Positions 1 to 10,520 of a stretch of DNA of 64,000 nt are shown in pieces. Every line of letters starts with the position of its first letter. The first letter of the stretch is position 1. The stretch is from Phellopilus nigrolimitatus (lineage: Eukaryota; Basidiomycota; Agaricomycetes; Hymenochaetales; Hymenochaetaceae). A program made the position numbers and the translations under genes. A model generated the notes under the pieces. The model did not search any database, was not told the DNA's origin, and saw only the letters and a program-made list of their open reading frames with translations. The stretch is from the NCBI GenBank assembly GCA_021029095.1, contig JAJOHG010000008.1, positions 496,001 to 560,000 of the forward strand. Direction: 5' to 3'.

Positions 1-925
1 TACGTATTCACAGTGATTCCATACTTGCGGAGCTCGATAGCTGTTATATATGTACAAGTCAGGGAGAGAAAAGGCGGGACGCAAGGATATTAGGAATAGA
101 TAAGGACCGTACCAGCCGATTGGGTCATCCCCCTAACTGCGAACTTCGTCGCACAATACGCGGACAAATTTAGAATTCCTAAATGGTATTTAAGTGCCAA
201 AATCAACAGTGCACATATGATTCCATTCACCTTGCTTTCCGGCCGTAGAGCTGGCACCTTCCTCGCGAAAATAGCAATGACCGGCTGTTGCGTAAACTGA
301 AATGTTGAGATGTGTAGTGAAAACTGACCAATCAACCTTCCACCCCGGCCTTGCTTGACCATTTGAATAGCAGCATACTTATAGCATAAGAACACTCCGC
401 GCATGTTAACAGCGTATGTGAGGTCAAATGTTTCGACAGAGGCTACAATAATGGACTTAAATTCAGCTATATGACTTCCACTACTGCGCTTGAAATATGA
501 AGCATACCTTCAAGGAAAGGAGCAGTCCGTGCGATTCCGGCATTTGCGACCATCTGCAATAATAATAATAATAATGAGTTATCTTCACAGAGTTCGAGAA
601 AATCCATCCTTACAATGTCAACGCATCCAAGTTCCTGGACAGTTTTCTCGACCATAGCAATGACCTCTTTCTCGTTTGCTACATCAGCTGGGACGGCGAT
701 CGCGCGTCTCCCTTTTTTCCGCAGCTCCTCGACGACTTCCTCGATCTGGGCTGTCTTGTTGGAAATGTCGTTGACAGCGATGTCGATACCGTCGTCCGCG
801 AGTCTGTGAACGGTGCAATAACCTATGCCTTGCGCGGCGCCGGTAACAATTGCGACGCGAGGTCTGTAGCTGTCTACCGAGACCGTGATTGCTGAAGCTG
901 TATCTCCGTTCGTGGTTGAGGACAT
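1..925 (-). CDS. Short-chain dehydrogenase/reductase (acetoin/diacetyl reductase-like), 3' end cut by window edge
   Basis: NAD(P)-dependent oxidoreductase of the classical SDR family. The first exon (925 down to about 578) reads through a Rossmann start VAIVTGAAQGIGYC (TGxxxGxG motif), the DI that follows beta-2, and a conserved DVANE segment. Later exons carry NAGIARTAPFLE, the NMRGVF helix and the active-site pattern SAYCATK (Tyr-x3-Lys). The last readable exon, ending in LRKYGITVNT, runs off base 1, so the C-terminus is missing. At least five introns are visible; the first has a (AAT)6 microsatellite (558-575) next to its acceptor. The start at 925 is the first ATG in frame before the Rossmann fold. 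Substrate is not readable: the closest remembered pattern is acetoin/diacetyl or sorbitol-type reductases. Family call is firm, substrate is inference. Confidence 0.85.
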
Positions 926-2164
926 GGCTAAGACTCTGCGCTGTTATGGCGTTATCTGGAAGAGCAAGGAAGAAAAGCAAGCTCAGGTCCTCTTAACAGA
1001 TAACGTACTTGGACTTAAACAAAAGAAAAAAGTCATGGGTGCATGGTATGATGCTTCGTGCTATAGAAGAACTTCTTGGTTAGTGCTAAGTAAGCCCTTG
1101 AATTCACCTGTTTTCGAGTTCTCGGAATCGGCGGGAATAAGAAAGAGCGACGGTCCTCCTATTCACTGCGCGATAAGAACGCAGAATCGTATCTCGAGAA
1201 AGCATCTGGACCGAGCCTTTGCAAAAAGTAACATGGGTTCGGCAGCTTGTATTTCTAGACGTTGTTTTGTGCCTTTGTTGGTATCTTGAGTGTCCTTGTT
1301 TAAGTTACGTGTACAATATATGTACAATACCGGGAAGTCTAGGAGTTTGGTGTCTTTTGACCGCTAACAAGCTGCACGTTCCGTTTCTCATATCCGTTCG
1401 GCCAGGAGCTCATTCTGAGTAAAGATCACAGCCGGAAAGCTGCAGTTCCTGTAGTGGATGGAGTTTATTTAGCCGACTTAACAAACGGACAAATGTGTCC
1501 GTCGATCATGATCGGCACTCAAGTGTGGAAAGTCATAAAACACGCTACCACACTTCTCCAACTATTTGCATGCTGCAAAACACCGCGCTTGCCTTTTTGG
1601 TGTATGTTTCCGCTTAACTCGGCGGGCCAGGACTCGAGTCCCTCCATCGTCTCCTTTTCACGAGCATTTTCACACTTCGATGATTGAGTCGAAATGACAT
1701 GTCGAGCCCGCTAGTCCCTCGCATTGTTCCACTTATGGTACGTGACTCTCACGAAGTCAACCGCCGAAACCTTCTAAGGATTGAGTACGCGTCTGCAGAG
1801 TTCACGGGTTATACTCACCTGCCTGGATTTGACTTCTTTAGTCTGAATATTGCAGTTTGCTTCGGAAAACAAAGCCGTAGAAAAGATCGAGGGCGGAAAC
1901 AAGGCATTCTTTCTAAGGCTTCGAGCTCGTCTCGTTTGAAGACTTACGTTAGAACCCCAGAAAGGAGGTGATGAGTAGGTTTCACTCTACGTGCAGTTAG
2001 ACGGCTTGCGTAAATCAATATATTTTACAGCACGATCGACCATGTGGATGGACTAGCATCTTGATGACATATCTGCAATATAATGCTTATCAGGATCTTT
2101 GAGACCGTATCATCTGAAGGAAACGGAGTAACAGAAATCATGCCCCCAAAGCACAAAGTTCAAG
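926..2164. other. Intergenic, no gene seen
   Basis: About 1.2 kb between the SDR start and the Sec5 stop. Only short ORFs without recognisable motifs occur. It should hold the SDR promoter and the Sec5 3' UTR. Confidence 0.6.
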
Positions 2165-5100
2165 TCATAGGCGGGTGTCAGCGGATTTAATTGTCCCCGT
2201 GGGAGCCTGGCGTCGGCGCCGCTCCTTACCATCATCCCTACTCTTTACAGAGACAGCATCATCGTTGCTATAAGCGCTGGGCCCGGACCCCGTGGTCTGT
2301 GCAGTGCTCTTCGACGATTTCTCTTTCTCTTTCCTGAAGCACAGGAACTGGATCTGCGTCGCACGGCGCGTATCTGCGAGCGTTTTCTTCACGCCCTCGA
2401 GCTGGCTCTTCATATCGTCGCCCTGCCGCCGCACGTATGCTTGCGAGATTTTGTTGTATACCTCGGAGAGTTTCTTCTCGGCAGCGGTAGTGACAAAACG
2501 CGAGGCAGTCTGATGGAAAAATTCGATCTCAAGAGTCGCCTGAAAGACAATCAATACTTCAGTTGTATAAGCCACCACAAGTCACGACCGAAACTCACCC
2601 GTAACATCCCTCCCATGCCGAATTTCTTTATTTTCCGGAAGCAGCGCAGTGCCTCTTCAGCAACTTCTTCTACGAGTGAATTGAGCGTGCGTTCCAGAAG
2701 GGACTTTGATACACTCGCGACATGTGCGTGTACGTTCACGAGGAACATAAGAATCTCGAACATATACGGGCGAATTTCTGTGGAGGGCGGAGAAAGCTCG
2801 TGTCAGGCATTGACGTCGGTCATTGATAGCAAAATGACGTACCCGTAGGCCTCGGCGACTCGTACCAATCCATGGAAGTGTCAAGGACTCCTTTTTGAAC
2901 TATAGCAGTGACAGCTGTAGCCTTCGGCTTTACATACCCGTCGAACAAACTGTGATCGAGCTCTTGAACGACCTGCGTCAAAGTCTGTGCAAAACCGCAA
3001 TGAGGTTTGAGTATCACGAGATCAGACTGAACGTACTGCCTTGTCGCTATCGACATTTGTACCCAAAGCACGTTCTAACTGAGAAATCATGCTCGGTATG
3101 AGTGATGCTTTTAGATGACCAAAGTTCGACACGACGAGAAGTAGACGTGTATCCTTATTCGATTCAATCAGACAGCATGTTCATCAAAACGCAGCTCCGT
3201 CGTACGTACTGGATTTGCAAGGTCAATCAAATCCACTCGATTGCCAGTGGTTCCGGCCAGCGCATCCATGCCAATCGGAGGCTTCTTGTACTCGGACTCC
3301 TCCGATGCCAGAAGGACAAGTCCGTCCAGGAAAGCATAGAGCGAATCCAAAAATGATTTTGAAATCTTTGCTATGAAGTTCGGAGCGATGCGATACTGTC
3401 TCGTCGGCTTCGCCGCTGACGTGCTGAGATCGATCCCTCCAGCGATCTTGAAAGCTTCCGTGGTCAGGTGTCGCTGGAAAGTCTGCATCTGATTGAGATA
3501 CTGTGTCGTGGATTCATGCGCTGGATCAGGCGTCCAGAGCTCCAGGTGATGAAAAATATTCGAATCTTTCCACGAAGGGGGAGTGTTACAGTTAAATAAG
3601 GAGCCCAAAGTGCGAAAGAACATACCTCTAAGCCATACGCTCGTCAGCGTACCCTCGAAACGCCATCGAGTGCTTTCGAGGAGACTCTTTAGACCCGAGC
3701 TTGCATCTGCTGACACGTCCATCGCTACGATTTCGCTTACGCATTCTTGGATCTCTGCGAGAATTCGTGTGAGATAGTACGCGGTCGTGAGGGAATGAGC
3801 TCGTTGCGGCGCGAATGGCGGAAGCGCCGCCGCGGCACCACCGAGGCTGTCTCTCATCGTTGGCGAGGATACGGCCATGTCAGAGAGTGTGAAGAACTGC
3901 GAAAGAAGCGCGACGTAGAGGCGTATGACTTCAGACGCCATGGAGCGGCACTGCGAAGGGCTACGCCGTTGGCCTTTATCGGTGCTCTGATAAATCTCCT
4001 GTCAGCTCATTCATCGGTATTTGCCAAAGCACAAACCTTCTTGAATTTTCCGTCCATGTACCCCTTAGCTATCTTCCAGAAGTTTGGAAGCGACGAGAGC
4101 ATAGCTTCAGTTATCCCTTTGACCATATCTAGCACGGCCTGCCAGACTTCATGCCCAGTCGCTTGCGCTGAAGTTTGGATGGGTCAGTAGCAGCTTCTGA
4201 CTTCTAGCTCAATAGGAAGTGAACCAACCAATGACAGACTCTGGTTGCTTCGTGTCGATCGACGCGATACTCGCCCGTAGCTGCGGCATTATAAGAAGTG
4301 CCAAAGCAGCCGTGTCGAGCACGCCCGTTTCCGACTTCTCTTTCACATCTTATTTAAGGTATGAAAATAACTGTAAGTGGTAACAACATTGAACGACTTA
4401 ATAGACACTGACCTTCAACGTGGGCACATGCAGTCTTGTAGACCTCGTTCAATTGACTCATGACATGTTTATGCTGAGAGTCGAAATATACCCATATCGG
4501 GTCATCTGAAGTGCTCAGCTCGAGAAGGATTCTTTTAGAAAAAAAGAAAAGCTTTATCAATCCCCAAATTTCCATGAACAAAACAAAGTATCCTTACTTA
4601 CTCGATTGTTTTCTCTTGTTCCTCTACCGTGCGAGTCGGGTCCCTCAATTGAGCAAGCAAGATATTCTTCATTTCGCCCATGACACGCTCCACCGCACCC
4701 CATACTTTGTCTAGGATCCGCTTTTGCTGTGCATCCGCATTTGAGGCGGACGCTCCAGCGGAGTTACTATCCTTCGAACGTGAGGAGACAGGCAGTAGCT
4801 GCCCTGGCCGCGATTCCAGCATAAATTTGCCCTTCTTATAGTCACGCAGAGTCGCTTCGTATTTCCCCTACATAATTATCATATCAGAAAATGTGACCTT
4901 GCGCAGTAATAGATGAAAGTAAGATGTACATACTGCCTCGATAGACTCCATGAGCGATCCTGGAAGGTTGAAGAAGAACTTGGAACGCTCGAAAACGCCT
5001 AGCGTCGAGCGTAGCTTTTGGGCTTTCGAAGCATTCTCTAGAACAGGCAAAAACACTTGGTCGGCTTTCTGAGCGCTGGCTGAAGGAAAAGTGGGGACAT

Positions 5101-5755
5101 TTAGTTGGGCAGATTTTAGAGACCCGATGTACAAAACATACCCTTCAGTTGTTCCCTAAGAGTTTTCGTGGCAAAGTCCGTCGAGTCTGCAAGCAGCCCC
5201 TCACGCATCACAGCATATATTGCTATACGTTTGTGGTGTACGTTGATATTTCAGCCCCGCATATTCCTGACTGACACCGGAAGGAATTCTTACCGTCTGT
5301 CGAAGCCTTGACCGCCACGAAACGATCGAAGTTGTCTTCGACTAGTACACGGATAGCTTCAGAGCGCGAGTCAAGATTTGCGCGAAGATGTGTGATTCCG
5401 ACGGCCAAGTCCTGATACGTCGCGTTCGGATGCGCAACGGTGAGAAAAGCCTTCGGGTCGAAAGACTTTGAGGAAATGAGAATTTGGGCCTCTGATGCAT
5501 ACCATATCAGCGAAGCTCAGACGATGAACGAGCAAAGGAGCGAACTTGAGGCCATATCCATATCCGACATACTTTATGGCTATTAGACATATAGATAAAG
5601 CAGCGGAAAAGGACGCACTCAATACGGTGTCCCAGCCCGAGGGGGTCCTCCTCAGTTACGTTGCTCCCGGAACCAGATGTAAGTGATCCTGCTACCGATC
5701 CAGTAAGCTCATGGTCTACCTCCTCCCATTTTCTGAGCGCGCTTCTATCAGCCAT
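2165..5755 (-). CDS. SEC5: Exocyst complex component Sec5
   Basis: Subunit of the octameric exocyst that tethers secretory vesicles to the plasma membrane at growth sites such as the hyphal tip. The N-terminus starts [20 protein letters not shown] and contains DPLGLG, a motif I associate with Sec5 N-termini. The next exons read [20 protein letters not shown] and then [20 protein letters not shown] followed by [15 protein letters not shown], the conserved Sec5 coiled-coil region. The rest is helical, as expected for CATCHR tethers, with a large exon at 3941-3168 holding [13 protein letters not shown] and [10 protein letters not shown]. The C-terminal exons are charged, and a run of KEKEKSS and RRRR ends at the TGA at 2165. 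More than ten introns are present. No break was seen. Moderately sure on the exact subunit because other exocyst subunits share the fold, but the N-terminal motif favours Sec5. Confidence 0.85.
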
Positions 5756-6763
5756 GTTTCTCGGTCAATGCCTGTAGAGTCGAGACGACTTACTTGGGAG
5801 ACAGCGAGGAGATTTTGTACTTGTTTAACAATGCAGCCTCATCTATTACGAATCCAGAATTTCGAGGCATAGAAACGCGTCTTTATAGTCTCGTACTCAA
5901 ATCTGAAGGCTAGCAATACAGGTGAGTATGAGCGCTAGATAACGTATTGAGAGAGAAATATTCAGAGGGTGGTGTGAACGCGTAGCTATGCACCAAGCAC
6001 AGCGACCAGGTAACCGTCGGCTCATTGATCGGCGTGTCACTCGGATATTTTTTACCGTCAGATACCGGATCGAGTCTTTTCTTAACCCTAATTTATATGT
6101 AGCTATACCAAACCCCATCTTTCTTAATTGGGGACTCAGAGAGTTTGGGAAATTACGGTATGCAGGCGAGCCAATTACAAGTAAAGATTGAATGGATAGA
6201 GGTCATCCATTCTCATTCCGTCCTGGAAAATATCTTAAACTTGATGATGACGCTGAAATCGATATAGCTTTTATAAACCATCAAAGAACCTGTCTGAGTG
6301 CGTAACGTACTGCTAATTTTGAGTCTGTCTACTACTTATATGCTGTTCGCGATCGGAGCTTGCAGTTGGTCAATGGCAGGTAGTCATTGTGAGAGTGACC
6401 TTCTTCCGCTCGGGATTGTTATCTCAAACTGGCGGACCGAAGCGGACCTTTGCTGTATTTGCCAGTGACAAGTTGCAGAAGCTCCGGTTCCTAAACGTGA
6501 TAAGGAGAGCTCCCTTATCGGAAACATCGTAATAATCGAAAATCTGGAAAACCGGAATGAGGAGGAAGAAAGGACTGAGAATCAAGCAGAGAATACCTCA
6601 TTGGCAGTAGTACCGGCGCGGGACGTGCGGGGATAAGTGCCGGCGGTGACATCACGTGCAGCAGACGCATAAATTGAAATCTTGGAAGAGACCCCACTCC
6701 ATTCGCTTCTCGCGTCTTAACCACCACCAACCTCACCGTCGAACACTTTTATACACATCCGCC
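5756..6763. promoter_or_regulatory. Divergent intergenic region between Sec5 and polyol dehydrogenase
   Basis: About 1 kb separating two divergent starts, so it should hold both promoters. A GCATAAATTG element near 6667 lies about 95 bases before the dehydrogenase ATG and could act as a weak TATA element. No ORF is convincing. Confidence 0.4.
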
Positions 6764-8355
6764 ATGCCTTCCGGAACGATGAACGCGCTTTACTACCATG
6801 AAGTACGTCGTCGAACGCGTCGAACTCGTCGAAATGCCACTGGCTGACTATCTATATCGCGCACCTCCAGCCCTTTAACTTTGAGATCAAGCAGGTGCCT
6901 GTCCCCCAGGTCGGCCCAGACGATGTGTTGTTGAAAGGTGTGTGGTTCATGATGGCCGGGAAGTAAGGTGTGTATCTGAAGTGCTTTGGTTTTGCCAGTA
7001 ACATGCTGTGGCGTCTGTGGCACGGATGCGCACATTCACGAAGGCGAATTCATCGCCCAGTTCCCTGTGAGTAGTTGTTTGCATTCTCCTCATCGTTGTC
7101 GAAGCGATTGCCCGCGATGTAAGATCTCGTTGGGCGTTAGTATTGGGTGTGGCGAACAGATTGGCTCAGGGGGTGTTTGTATACGGAGTGGCGCATTTAG
7201 CATTTGTTCTGTTAATTATGAAGGGCTTGATCAATCATGTCTTCGCGTAGAATTTCCGAGGATTACCCTACTCCGTCTTTTTTCACTGTCAAGACGGGAT
7301 ATTCTAACTTCATTTTGAAACTCCAGCTTATTCCTGGACACGAAGCAATTGGTACAGTTGTCGAATGGGGCTCAAACGTAAAGGGCTTCGAAGTAGGCGA
7401 GCGCTGCGTAGCTGACGTTAGCATCACCGTAAGCACAGCATCTTGTATAAACTATGTATACATACTAAGTTGCGTTTTTCAGTGCGACAAGTGCTTCTTC
7501 TGCAGACGTGGTCAATCACTTCTGTGCGAGAACTTCCATGCTCGCGGTGTAACGCAGGACGGTGGTTTTGCCGACTACATCGTTTAGTACGTCGACGACG
7601 TTCTTCCCAGAGTTATATATATAATTAATCCATAAATACAGCAAACAGCAAAAGCTGTACAAGATTCATAATCTTTCCGATGAGGACGCGACCCTGCTGG
7701 AGCCTGCGGCCTGTGCGCTGCACGGACTCGACAAGCTCGCGCCACCCGTCGGAATCGAGGTTCTCGTGCTCGGTGCGGGCCCGACCGGTCTTATCCTCGC
7801 GCAGCTGCTCAAGCTCAACGGCGCGCTGCGCGTCGTGATTGCCGCGAACAAGGGCCTCAAGATGGACATTGCGAAGGATCTAGACTGTGGCGACGAGTAC
7901 ATCGAGCTCGATCGTGCGAACCCCGGCGCGCAGTGGGAGCAGCTCAAGAAGGATAATCCATATGGCTTTGATGTCGTCGTCGAGGCAACTGGCGTGGAGA
8001 AGCTTGCGGATGAGAGCATCAACTATGTCCGTCGCGGTGGCACCCTTATGATCTACGGCGTGTACGCAAACAAGGCGCGTGTACACTGGCCTCCGAGCAA
8101 GATCTTCGGTGACGAGATTAAGGTATGATGTTCTTTAAAATGCCTAAGGGACTTACGCTAATCAATGTATGCGTCCTGTAGATCATCGGCTCGTTCTCGC
8201 AGACATTCTGCTTCCCTCGCGCGGTTGCTTACCTCGACAGTGGTAAGATCCGCACGAAGGGCATGGTCACGGACGTCTTCAAGCTCGCAGACTACCAGAA
8301 AGCGCTCGACAAGATGAACAGCCGCGGTGCACTCAAGATCGCCATCAAGCCATGA
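6764..8355 (+). CDS. Zinc-dependent medium-chain dehydrogenase, arabinitol/sorbitol dehydrogenase-like
   Basis: NAD(P)-dependent polyol dehydrogenase of the MDR family, probably oxidising a sugar alcohol such as arabinitol or sorbitol in the cytosol. Exons read [13 protein letters not shown], then [20 protein letters not shown], the catalytic zinc region [16 protein letters not shown] with [13 protein letters not shown], and the structural zinc lobe [15 protein letters not shown] (Cys-x2-Cys-x2-Cys-x7-Cys). The large exon after 7644 has the nucleotide-binding glycine motif VLGAGPTGL. The last exon starts [18 protein letters not shown] and ends ALKIAIKP before TGA. About six introns interrupt the 5' half. 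The start at 6764 is chosen because GCC-ATG-CC context and the conserved N-terminus follow directly. D-arabinitol 2-dehydrogenase is the best guess; sorbitol or xylitol dehydrogenase cannot be excluded. Confidence 0.9.
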
Positions 8356-8787
8356 GCGGAAGAGAACTGATATCATCATGGTATTGTGATAAAATTGTGA
8401 TGGCTATTCTATGCACACACCTGACCGCGTTCTCCGTTCATCGTAATTATTGTGCAAGCAGTTGTTTTACTAGATACAAGTCAAAGTAGTCGAACGAAAT
8501 CCATGTTGTACTTTGTTAAAACGGAATACAGTTGCTAGTAGTTGCGGGAGAGAATGATACAGAAAGGCGTGTAAAAAGTCGAACGGGAACAATTTCGGAA
8601 CATTAACGTTTCGCATAATTTTATATTTTTCACTCAATCGGGGGAAGTCAAGCCCGAAGTGGCCGGTGTAAATTCGCGTTGATCACGAAGCTTGACTGAC
8701 GAGACCTCCAGCTTGGTAGCGAATTGAAAGTGCATAGTTTCTCTCTATACTGATAATTAACATTATTTGACACTAGTTTTCCTAGCT
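8356..8787. other. Intergenic, no gene seen
   Basis: About 430 bases between two genes transcribed in the same direction. AT-rich in places; should hold the dehydrogenase 3' UTR and the promoter of the small downstream gene. Confidence 0.5.
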
Positions 8788-9193
8788 ATGTTTCGAACCA
8801 GCGCATCGCGAGTGGCACTCTTGAAGAACTCCAAATTGGACCGATCGCGATTCAATTCATCTAACTCGTCTTCAACGGCACTGCAGTTCAAAGTCGTTCT
8901 CGACAACCAGACCTTGTACGTCGGAAAGCCTCTCGCAGAAGCCCTGGGCTGGACGCCTCAGGCCGGCGTGGACGGCGTCAAGCTCTCCTTGCACGGCTGG
9001 GACCCAACCTTTTTCACCATCACCCGCGCTGGCACGGACAGCGGTACGTTGCTTCCTATGATTCCTATTCTCGACGGGCGCAATCGCTGGTATGCTGAAC
9101 TGAGCAACCCCAGAATGGCTCGCACGCGGCACAGTTGAAAGCGGACAGAATCCGGACGTGCAGACCGTTCTCGACCATCTGAAGGAGCGATGA
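8788..9193 (+). CDS. Small predicted mitochondrial protein, unknown function
   Basis: Two-exon gene of about 110 residues. Exon 1 starts MFRTSASRVALLKNSKLDRS, which is rich in Arg, Lys and Ser and lacks acidic residues until position 18, as in a mitochondrial presequence. It continues with VVLDNQTLYVGKPLAEALGW and TPQAGVDGVKLSLHGWDPTF. A GTACGT donor follows the codons for TDS. Joining to the AG before AATGGC restores the frame and gives EWLARGTVESGQNPDVQTVL, then DHLKER and TGA. The spliced frame is clean, which supports a real gene. I do not recognise the family. It lies tail to tail with the Doc-like gene, 137 bases apart. Confidence 0.65.
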
Positions 9194-9330
9194 TATACCG
9201 AAATCATTACAATTATGTAAGGAACTGGCCAATCGAGTTGTTTGAGCCACATATGTATAATAAACACAAGTCTTTTCTGGGGAAAGAGACTTCCATTATT
9301 TGCGTGGCTCCTGTCTCGCGCATGCTCCGA

Positions 9331-9790
9331 CTATGATTCTTCCCCAGCGAGTCCAGCGACTTCCATCTCTCCTTTCGCAACAGAAACGTGACGTTCCGCA
9401 AGCGCGTGCAGCTCCTCGTACGCCACGCCTAGAGCGCCGCCATCGACAAGGCCGGGAAGCCCTTGTGCACGCAGATATTCGTTTGCCAAAAAGAATGCTA
9501 GGCTCTAAATTAGCACGAGAAGTTGATATGAGATAATCCCGCACACCTGTGCGTTTATTTCCATCCAGAAAGGGGTGCCCCTTTATGATGCCGTACGATA
9601 TCTGGGCTGCGAGGTACGCAGGTGGCCTATGTGGTTCGTACGTCGCGACGTGCAAGGGTCTTGCCAAAGCCGAGTGCAGCTCATTCGGCTTGACAATCAC
9701 GGACTCAGAAGGGTGCACAATCTGCGCATTGATGCGAGCTGCGTACGTCGGCGTAAAGAGCCGTGATAGACGGGCAGTGTGCGCTGCCAT
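9331..9790 (-). CDS. Doc-type (Fic-fold) family protein
   Basis: Fic/Doc superfamily protein of about 135 residues, roughly the size of bacterial Doc (death-on-curing). Exon 1 starts MAAHTARLSRLFTPTYAARI and carries INAQIVHPSESVIVKPNELH, a typical Doc N-terminus, then the catalytic motif HPFLDGNKRT. Fic AMP-transferases have HxFx(D/E)GNGRxxR; here Lys replaces the second Gly, as in Doc, which phosphorylates its target. A short intron (GTGTGC...CTAG) follows the motif; splicing gives KRTAFFLANEYLRAQGLPGL, matching the family. The product ends EVAGLAGEES. No inhibitory (S/T)xxxE(G/N) helix and no antitoxin partner is visible beside it. Its intron shows it is a genuine eukaryotic gene rather than contamination. 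Its cellular role in fungi is unknown to me. Confidence 0.85.
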
Positions 9791-10520
9791 GATGGAGAAG
9801 GGAGCAAGTTGAGCGACCCCGAAAAGCGACGTCGAACCGCAATCAATTTACTCAGAAGCCGCAGAAGCAGGAGATGCAAGATAGTGCACAAGAATCAATT
9901 CGGAACCTCAAATTGGCTGGTGCAAAATCCGAAATGCTCTAGACGAAAAGGAGTATATAAATGAGGTATGAGGGACCTAGCTACAAGACTGAGTACTACG
10001 GATGCATGTGCATACATGAAAATATGAGAGAACAGACACAAGATAGGAAAGAACACAGAACGATAAGGGTTCAGGACAAAACAGAGCAAAGCGAAGAAAG
10101 AAAGAAAATAAGAATTTGCAATTTGAATCATGCACCGGAGAAAGCGAGCGGAATAATTGAAGGGCACACAGGAAGAATTTGCGGTCTCAAAAGGGCTGGT
10201 GTGATACTGGGAGAGAAGAATCCAGAAGCGGGAGAAGTATATACATAACCCTCTGACTGGAGAAGGCAGTCCGATTTATAGCCACGAGGACGGTAAGAGG
10301 GGTGAGCGATATACGGCTTTTTTTAATCGAACGTTTGAGCAAGAGGAAGTCAAGGAATCCACAATTGGCCAGGGAAAACAAAGGATGATGAAAGGATAAA
10401 AAAGACATAGCATGGACAGCGCGACAAATCATAGAAGAGACTGAATCGATGACAGAAGAGGCTCTCGCATAAGAAATCTTTATCACGATCGTTGAAAAGT
10501 TCAATATAGCAATACCCCAG
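9791..10520. other. Intergenic: Doc promoter and WOPR 3' UTR
   Basis: About 730 bases, strongly A/G-rich on the plus strand between 9960 and 10480 (U/C-rich in the WOPR sense direction), which fits a long 3' UTR. Open frames here are low-complexity and not convincing. Confidence 0.5.

Noticed and set aside
9961..10248. 95-codon plus ORF downstream of the Doc-like gene
   Set aside because: Low-complexity Glu/Lys/Arg text from an A/G-rich strand, antisense to the probable WOPR 3' UTR.
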